Below, piece by piece: positions 36,844 to 42,074 of a DNA stretch of 42,074 bases. The DNA lies in contig JAFQZI010000127.1 of NCBI GenBank assembly GCA_017406005.1, forward strand, positions 1 through 42,074, read 5' to 3'. A model generated the notes under the pieces. The model ran no database searches. It saw nothing but the letters and a program-made list of their open reading frames with translations, and had not been told where the DNA came from. The stretch is from Oscillospiraceae bacterium. GTDB taxonomy: Bacteria; Bacillota; Clostridia; Oscillospirales; Oscillospiraceae. Position 1 is the stretch's first letter. Every line of letters starts with the position of its first letter. The translations under genes were made by a program, and so were the position numbers.

Positions 36844-38316
36844 TCAGGCACCGTATGGGAAGGCGGGATAACCGGGATCGCTGTACATCCCGGTATAATC
36901 ATCATAATACGAGCCTGCCCCAACCGTCGCACTGTTCCAATACCCCCAGGATGACAGGGATTTCCCGGCGTCAGTCACGTCCCGCAGATCCGCTGTGGAG
37001 TCTACGAGATCACTGGTATCTATGATCTGATAAAGCCCGGAATACGCATTTTTCGTACAGTCGATCTGCGTGAGATAATCCACATCGAAGGGGTAGAGAA
37101 GGGAGCCGTTCGCGGGGTTGAGCCGACCGTTTTGCCGGGTGAGCCGGAGAAAATAGTTAAGCAAAATGCCGGTGAATATGGCAGAGTCGTCATCGTAAGC
37201 AATAAAGGTATTCTCAAAATCCGCAGTGTCGTAAAACCGCCCGTTTGAGATGCTATAGATAATATCGTCAAGCGTTACCCCCTCGTGCAGCATCCTGAGA
37301 ATGTCGTTGAGGCCGGAGCGGAGCACAGCACTGTCGACTACATCAAAGCCGTCAGGGGTGACAGAGCAGGCACTGTTGCCCTCACTGTTTGTCGCAAGCT
37401 CCGCGAGATACAGGCAGGCCAGATATCCGGAGACATAAGCGCTCACACGGAGGTCAAAGCAGGGCTCCACCATCGCCTCATATTCCTCCGGATCCATACC
37501 GGCCGGAAGGGCTGTCGCCGCAAACGCGTACTGAAGGCCCTCCGGGGTATACCATCCGTCGATCCCTTCCGCACCATAGATTCTGAGCTCGTCATAGCTA
37601 GCCTGCAGGGCCATGAATGCATTTTCAACTGCTGTTGCGGTCCCCTCCACGAACCACTTTGGGAATTCAACAGCCTGCTGATGTGCCAACGAGGCGGCAG
37701 CATCCTCTTCCGTGGCGTAAGCGGGAAGATAAGCCATATCGGGATCAATGACGCCCATCATACCGCTGCGGTTATAGTCTTCCATAAAAGCATGCATCAT
37801 CTCGTGCGTCAGGATGCAGGAAAACGCGTCCAGGCTCGTGGGGTCCGTCGTCAGGCGGAGCATTCCGGTTTCGGGATTCCAGAGGAGATTTCCGGCATCA
37901 TCTCTTTCGGCAAGAGTAAACGCGTTGACAACAAGACAATAGCTGAAAAATAGCCTGCCCTGATCATCCACGTCGAATGAACAGAGAACTCTGGCCATCG
38001 GAGCGTTGTTATCGTCATACTCGATGTTGAGCCCGATCTCCGTGCCGAGCTGATTGTTCCGGGCGGCTTCCTCAAAAGCGGGAAAGCTCGTCCTGAGCAG
38101 TTCCACAGCCTGCGGCTCTGCCCTGTATTTGACCATTTCGACCAGTTTTGCGAGTTCTCCGATCTCCATCACATCCAATGCCGACTGAGAGCAATGGATC
38201 GCCACGTCTCCGGGAAGGCCCGAAGTGTATTGGCTGAAGGCATACTCAGAATAGCCCGGAACAGCGACAGAAAGCAAAAGGATCAGGCTGAGAAGAAAGG
38301 AAATTGTTTTCTTCAT
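36844..38316 (-). CDS. Secreted zinc metallopeptidase-like protein
   Basis: 490 residues with a signal peptide (KKTISFLLSLILLLSVAVPG). A zincin motif HEMMH stands at 171-175 in CILTHEMMHAFMEDYN, and a downstream Glu at 224 in KWFVEGTATAVENAF could be the third zinc ligand, the gluzincin arrangement. The rest is helical, with a C-terminal region rich in Asp, Gly and Tyr (YWNSATVGAGSYYDDYTGMY). I do not recognise a precise family. The substrate is presumably an extracellular protein. AGGAGG is 7 bases before the ATG. Single-gene transcript. Confidence 0.8.
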   Translation of the reverse strand: MKKTISFLLSLILLLSVAVPGYSEYAFSQYTSGLPGDVAIHCSQSALDVMEIGELAKLVEMVKYRAEPQAVELLRTSFPAFEEAARNNQLGTEIGLNIEYDDNNAPMARVLCSFDVDDQGRLFFSYCLVVNAFTLAERDDAGNLLWNPETGMLRLTTDPTSLDAFSCILTHEMMHAFMEDYNRSGMMGVIDPDMAYLPAYATEEDAAASLAHQQAVEFPKWFVEGTATAVENAFMALQASYDELRIYGAEGIDGWYTPEGLQYAFAATALPAGMDPEEYEAMVEPCFDLRVSAYVSGYLACLYLAELATNSEGNSACSVTPDGFDVVDSAVLRSGLNDILRMLHEGVTLDDIIYSISNGRFYDTADFENTFIAYDDDSAIFTGILLNYFLRLTRQNGRLNPANGSLLYPFDVDYLTQIDCTKNAYSGLYQIIDTSDLVDSTADLRDVTDAGKSLSSWGYWNSATVGAGSYYDDYTGMYSDPGYPAFPYGA

Positions 38317-38487
38317 GTTTTGTCCTCCTAAAGATAGTCCTATCCTCAGAACAGGGAATTGATATAATCCGGCCTCTTACAACAGATTCGATTGAAAGTC
38401 CGGCACACCGGCCGGGATTTTCTTTTATGGCAATCATTATACCATAGGGCAGGTCTGTTTGCCAATGTTTCCGGTTCGTTTCTTTTG

Positions 38488-38516
38488 TTGACGGTTTTCA
38501 TAGGAATGAATATAAT
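38488..38516 (+). promoter_or_regulatory. Promoter of the cupin gene
   Basis: TTGACG (38488-38493), 17-base spacer, TATAAT (38511-38516), 28 bases before the start codon. Confidence 0.85.
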
Positions 38517-38544
38517 AATCTATATTTTTTTAAGCGGAGGGACT

Positions 38545-38883
38545 ATGACGGATTTTCCTGATTTTATGAAGAACAAATTGAATCATATCAATCCCAGTCA
38601 ACAGAATACGCCCGATATCGACGGATATTATTATGAAGGTGCCGACGGCAGCCAGATTTGCTTCTGGAGCTATTATTCAGACAGAGACTCAAAAGAAAAC
38701 ATCCATGAATTCGATGAATATGTTTTCTGTGTTTCGGGGGAATATGTGGAAATCTTTAACGGGGAGGAACATATTCTGCATTCCGGAGATGAGCTGCTGA
38801 TCCCCAAAAAGACACCGCATCATGGACGAGTAACAAAAGGAACCAGAACCATCCATGCTTTCGGGGGAAAGAGAATCGTCTGA
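38545..38883 (+). CDS. Small cupin-domain protein
   Basis: 112 residues. A single cupin barrel: motif 1 HEFDEYVFCVSGEYVEIF, with EHILHSGDELLIPKKTPHHG as motif 2. The residues His, Glu and His that would bind a metal are present in part. Such proteins bind sugars, small acids or metals, or act as enzymes; no function can be assigned. The ATG at 38545 is preceded by GGAGGG; the longer open frame includes the promoter and is rejected. Confidence 0.8.
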   Translation: MTDFPDFMKNKLNHINPSQQNTPDIDGYYYEGADGSQICFWSYYSDRDSKENIHEFDEYVFCVSGEYVEIFNGEEHILHSGDELLIPKKTPHHGRVTKGTRTIHAFGGKRIV

Positions 38884-39097
38884 TCCGGGAAAAAACCTTG
38901 CGATTCGAGGTCCTCAGGACACTTCTGGGTAAAAAGCAGGGGTGTTATCCTGTTGAAACAGCAATCCTATTCCGAAAACAGTGAATACAAATTATTTTTG
39001 GTTTTCCGAGAAAGTGTGCTCTTTCTGTGACATTTGCTGTGGTACAGTGTGCGAGCAAACAAAAGCTAATGATTGAACAATAAAGGAGAACCAAACA

Positions 39098-39940
39098 ATG
39101 AACACCCTCGCTATGGAAAACACTTCTTCTCGTCCCATGTTCTATTCCAATCCGGTATTGACCCGCCTGAGCAGGGTTACCGAACGTGTGGACAACGGTG
39201 CTGCGACCTATGCCGGCATCGCCTCAAAAACCGCATTCTTCCTTCTGATTACCCTGGTCGGAATCGTGGCTCAGCTTATGGCAAAGGCCCTGTTTGCAGC
39301 GGAGCCTGTATGGCAGACGATTACGATCTATGAAAGATATACCCTTGCGCTTTCAAAGCCCGAGGCCATACTCTTTGGTGTCATCACGGTTGCCGCTTTT
39401 ATTTCGGAATTTGCCGGGATCTTTATCCGGAGAACGATTCCTGTCTCCGGTGCCATCTACGCTGCCGGCCAGGGTTATGTGATCTCCTTCCTCGTTTTTA
39501 ATGTACTGTCCGGTTATGAATACCTGGGTCTGGAAGCGCTGCTTCTCACCGTTGCTGTAGTCTTAGTGATGAGCTGGCTGTATACTTCCAACCGCATCAG
39601 AGACAACAAAAAGTACCGCACCGTGTTGCTGACGCTGTTTGTGGGATCCATCGCCATAGGGCTGCTGACCTTCGTGGCTGTTCTGATCCCCGTTACCCGC
39701 CCCTATGCGATTGCTATGCAGCAGAATGCAGGACTCAGCATTACCCTTGACGTTATCGGTGTTCTGATCGCCGCCCTGTTCCTGATCAGCGATTTCTCCC
39801 TGATTCAGAACTGCGTTGAGCAGAACTATCCCAAGGAATATGAATGGGCTGCGGCTTTCGGGCTGGTCTTCACGGTGACCTGGGTGTATCTGAAGATCCT
39901 TGACCTGCTGATGCATATGGCAAACAAGGGTAAGAATTAA
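39098..39940 (+). CDS. Bax inhibitor-1/YccA-family membrane protein
   Basis: 280 residues with seven probable membrane helices between about 42 and 270. The Firmicutes-type YccA pattern is visible: SSRPMFYSNPVLTRLSR at the N-terminus and EYEWAAAFGLVFTVTWVYLK then ILDLL at the end, with a DFSLI acidic residue in the sixth helix (pH-sensing di-aspartyl region of the family). Members conduct calcium or protect membrane proteases; the bacterial role is uncertain. AGGAG precedes the ATG. No promoter is clear in the 214-base gap upstream. Confidence 0.85.
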   Translation: MNTLAMENTSSRPMFYSNPVLTRLSRVTERVDNGAATYAGIASKTAFFLLITLVGIVAQLMAKALFAAEPVWQTITIYERYTLALSKPEAILFGVITVAAFISEFAGIFIRRTIPVSGAIYAAGQGYVISFLVFNVLSGYEYLGLEALLLTVAVVLVMSWLYTSNRIRDNKKYRTVLLTLFVGSIAIGLLTFVAVLIPVTRPYAIAMQQNAGLSITLDVIGVLIAALFLISDFSLIQNCVEQNYPKEYEWAAAFGLVFTVTWVYLKILDLLMHMANKGKN

Positions 39941-40011
39941 GTTCGCTCCTGTAACGAACAGGGCTGCCTCAAAAGGCAACTCGGAAAAAGAATAAAAAAC
40001 AGACTGTGGCA

Positions 40012-40055
40012 AAATGACAAAACCCGGGAGAACACTCCCTGGAGTTTTGTCATTT
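40012..40055. repeat. Long perfect inverted repeat
   Basis: AAATGACAAAAC (40012-40023) and GTTTTGTCATTT (40044-40055), 12 bp, with an inner GGGAG / CTCCC stem. The T-run is interrupted, so it is only a moderate terminator; it may serve the Bax-inhibitor-like gene or be a protein-binding site. Confidence 0.6.
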
Positions 40056-40087
40056 CGTGATGGTATATCATTTGCAAGGACAATCTT

Positions 40088-40132
40088 CGGCTCCCCTCTG
40101 CAGTGTTAGCTGTAAAGGGGAGCCGGTTTTTT
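40088..40132 (+). terminator. Intrinsic terminator (plus orientation)
   Basis: CGGCTCCCC (40088-40096) pairs with GGGGAGCCG (40117-40125), followed by GTTTTTT. Its T-run touches the stop codon of the convergent CoA-transferase gene. Confidence 0.85.
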
Positions 40133-41465
40133 AACGCTTGTTGCTCTGCCGCCAGATTTTCTGTTTTTCTGCAGAGGAGATCAATTCTTCGCGGAAGTCC
40201 GGATGGGCGATGCCAATGAGGGCTTCTGCCCGCTGCCAGGTGGTTTTACCCGGCAGAGTCGCTATGCCGTATTCCGTCACGATATTCGGGGCCTGCGTCC
40301 GCGGGGTGGTAATAATGTCTCCCCCTGTAAAATAGGGAATGATGTTGGAATGAAGCGTTCCGGCCTTATCGGTGAACGTTGCATGCATGGCAAGGAAGGC
40401 TCTGCCGTGTTCTGCCTCCATAGCGCCGGTGATAAAGTCCACCTGACCGCCGGTACCGGAGATCTGGCGAAGACCTGCGGATTCGGAGCTCACCTGACCG
40501 TAGAGATCCACCGCAATACAGCTGTTGATGGAAATAAAGTCATCCAGCTGCCGAATGACTGCGGGGCTGTTGACGTAGCTCATCGGTGCGGACAGAATGG
40601 CGTTGTTGTGATCAAGGAAGTCGTAGAGCTCTCTCGACCCGTTGCAGATCGAGAACACACCTTTGCCCCGGTTCAGCTTTTTCTTTGTGTTTGTGATTTT
40701 CCCGGCGCGATAAAGGTCGAGATAACCGTCGCTCATAAGTTCCGTATGCATCCCAAGATCCTTCACGTCAGATTCGGCGATCATGCTGCCGATGGAATTT
40801 GGGATACCGCCAATACCGAGCTGAAGGGTGCTTCCGCTGGTGATATAGGGAAAGATGTAGGAGGCTATTTTGCGGTCAGTCTCCGTCGCTGCGGGGCTCT
40901 TGACTGTGGGGATCGGGAGATTGCACTCCACTACGGCATCCACATCACAGATGCTGATATGGTCATTGGCAAGACCGGCAATGGTGGGCATCGTAGGATT
41001 CACTTCCACCACGATATGTTCTGCCGCATCGAGGATCTCTTGCTGGGTACAGTTCGTCAGACCATAGGAAAAATTGCCGTTCTCGTCCATCGGTGCGACC
41101 GTAACCATTGCGACATTCACCGGAGCATAGCCCTTTTGGTAATAGATTCCGTTATGCCGGAACATCATCGGCGAGTGATAAGCCCTCCCCTGATCGATGT
41201 ATTTCCGATCCAGTGCGGAGCAGTGCCACAGGTTATATGTAAAAGACCCGTGCGGGTCGCTTTCTACGGTGTGAATCGGGATCATGGAGATCGCGTTGCG
41301 GATTTTTACATCGTGTACCTCTCCGCTGCGGGCTGCAAGAGCGGCGTCCAGCGCCTGCGGATAGGAGCAGGTCTCGCTGTAATCCACCCAGTCACCGTCC
41401 TTTACGATCTGAACAGCTTCCTCGGGTGAGCGGAGTTTTTGCGCATAAAGAGCCTGATAATCCAT
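40131..41465 (-). CDS. Butyryl-CoA:acetate CoA-transferase-like enzyme
   Basis: 444 residues, the length of Clostridia But/4-hydroxybutyrate CoA-transferases (acetyl-CoA hydrolase/transferase family). Blocks match well: SPEEAVQIVKDGDWVDYSET, YNLWHCSALDRKYIDQGRAY, VAMVTVAPMDENGNFSYGLT, the CoA-site glycine loop LQLGIGGIPNSIGS, and GVFSICNGSRELYDFLDHN. It moves CoA between butyryl-CoA (or a related acyl-CoA) and acetate, the last step of butyrate formation in many gut anaerobes. GGAGGTG precedes the ATG. A small palindrome ATCCT-CTTA-AGGAT (41502-41515) lies upstream. Substrate preference is not proven by sequence. Confidence 0.82.
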   Translation of the reverse strand: MDYQALYAQKLRSPEEAVQIVKDGDWVDYSETCSYPQALDAALAARSGEVHDVKIRNAISMIPIHTVESDPHGSFTYNLWHCSALDRKYIDQGRAYHSPMMFRHNGIYYQKGYAPVNVAMVTVAPMDENGNFSYGLTNCTQQEILDAAEHIVVEVNPTMPTIAGLANDHISICDVDAVVECNLPIPTVKSPAATETDRKIASYIFPYITSGSTLQLGIGGIPNSIGSMIAESDVKDLGMHTELMSDGYLDLYRAGKITNTKKKLNRGKGVFSICNGSRELYDFLDHNNAILSAPMSYVNSPAVIRQLDDFISINSCIAVDLYGQVSSESAGLRQISGTGGQVDFITGAMEAEHGRAFLAMHATFTDKAGTLHSNIIPYFTGGDIITTPRTQAPNIVTEYGIATLPGKTTWQRAEALIGIAHPDFREELISSAEKQKIWRQSNKR

Positions 41466-41563
41466 ATTCGGGCACCTCCTGTCAGGAGAAATATACCATA
41501 AATCCTCTTAAGGATAAACAACTTTTTCATCAATCGGAGAACCGGGAGTCAAGCTCGTAATAC

Positions 41564-42074
41564 TCAGACATCCTCTATTTCTTTTTTCGCCAGCCAGCCC
41601 CGGAACAAACCGCCCTCAAACAGGGAGATAATGATGAAGAAGATATCCACAAACAAGATAAAGATAAACGAAGGAATCAGGATGCGGGTGTATTTCTTGC
41701 CGCTGAAGCTGCCCCTGCAGATGCAACGGCCCATACGGGCGAGACAGAACAGCACACCTAAATTGAAGTACAGCAGAAGCAGGGCATTTTCCCCGAAACT
41801 GATCCAGGCATCCTTCGGGAAGAAACTGCCGGTATTGATCACGCTGAGGACGATGTTCAACAGTAGCAAAGCGATGTCGACCACAAACAAAATCCGGGTT
41901 ACATTCAGCATTACGCCGCCGCCGATCCCGACACCGCCGCCCCACGAGAGCCCGACACGAGCGCAAAAGTTCTCAAAAACCTGCATCAAAGGCTCATTCT
42001 GCCGTCCTTCAATAAAGCCATTGTTTGCTATGCAGTACACATGGAGGCTCAGATGGTTTTCTTTACAGTAATCC
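41564..42074 (-). CDS. Flavodoxin-like reductase with C-terminal membrane region (3' part)
   Basis: The frame is open to the right edge, so the start is outside; a GTG at 42040 would truncate the fold. The first 50 visible residues (SLHVYCIANNGFIEGRQNEP, CARVGLSWGGGVGIGGG) resemble the end of flavodoxin-family NAD(P)H oxidoreductases, with the typical NNGFxEG and GLxWGxGxGxGGG patterns. The last 110 residues form three or four hydrophobic segments (ILFVVDIALLLLNIVLSV; ALLLLYFNLGVLFCL; IPSFIFILFVDIFFIIISLF), an unusual membrane tail. The stop is at 41564-41566. Confidence 0.6.
   Translation of the reverse strand, partial: DYCKENHLSLHVYCIANNGFIEGRQNEPLMQVFENFCARVGLSWGGGVGIGGGVMLNVTRILFVVDIALLLLNIVLSVINTGSFFPKDAWISFGENALLLLYFNLGVLFCLARMGRCICRGSFSGKKYTRILIPSFIFILFVDIFFIIISLFEGGLFRGWLAKKEIEDV

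Noticed and set aside
42038-42040. GTG as start of the last minus-strand gene
   Set aside because: The frame is open beyond it and the upstream residues (DYCKENHLSLH) continue the flavodoxin-like pattern, so the gene is cut by the window edge.

Overview
The window looks like a chromosomal segment of an anaerobic, probably gut-dwelling member of the Bacillota (class Clostridia; Lachnospiraceae or Oscillospiraceae are my best guesses, the family is not resolved). The evidence is strong AGGAGG ribosome binding sites, sigma-A promoters with 17-base spacers, the rpmG-secE-nusG-rplK-rplA and rpsF-ssb-rpsR ribosomal operons, a ferredoxin-dependent 2-oxoacid oxidoreductase, a butyryl-CoA:acetate CoA-transferase-like enzyme and DacA/RarA/EF-P housekeeping genes. 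The core is fairly GC-rich; the stretch from about 1.36 to 5.04 kb is visibly more AT-rich.

Layout. 1-1360: 3' part of an oligopeptide-type solute-binding protein and its terminator. 1361-5068: an accessory island with four toxin-antitoxin modules (AbrB/PIN, BrnT/BrnA, MntA/HepT, RelB/YoeB), two of which have ruined toxins beside intact antitoxins, then a three-gene cassette of unknown small proteins. The same GC-rich hairpin occurs at both ends of the island and once inside it. 5093-7735: two secreted peptidases (S10 and S66 families). 7966-13534: a type IV pilus-like operon with an unexpected secreted transglutaminase-like gene at the head and a DivIVA-like gene at the tail. 13799-17712: dacA, efp, rarA. 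17702-20077: a large secreted CotH-type protein. 20352-25054: two flavoproteins, ruvX and folC. 25245-27671: ribosomal/transcription operon with a possible attenuator leader. 27808-31187: four-subunit 2-oxoacid:ferredoxin oxidoreductase with a P-loop ATPase. 31354-31762: tRNA-Glu, tRNA-Met and tRNA-Val. 32117-33138: rpsF-ssb-rpsR. 33310-36686: a three-gene surface-glycan cassette including an ATP-grasp/HAD fusion. 36844-42074: secreted zinc peptidase, cupin, Bax-inhibitor-like membrane protein, CoA-transferase and the end of a flavodoxin-like gene.

The most striking unexplained structure is a set of about eleven intergenic palindromic repeats between 10.7 and 27.8 kb. They fall into two subfamilies (A, seven copies; B, four copies) that share a core resembling GTACC.CG.TTTTGGTGC inside a GC-rich outer stem. 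The arms differ from copy to copy, but mostly in a compensating way, so pairing rather than sequence appears to be conserved. Two B copies carry perfect 11-base terminal inverted repeats, like a small non-autonomous mobile element. This is my main candidate for an undescribed system.

Functionally, the oxidoreductase makes acyl-CoA and reduced ferredoxin from branched-chain or other 2-oxoacids, and the CoA-transferase could end acyl-CoA metabolism by exchanging with acetate. The pilus operon, glycan cassette, CotH protein and secreted peptidases point to an active cell-surface life style. All assignments are by reading the sequence; no database search was possible.
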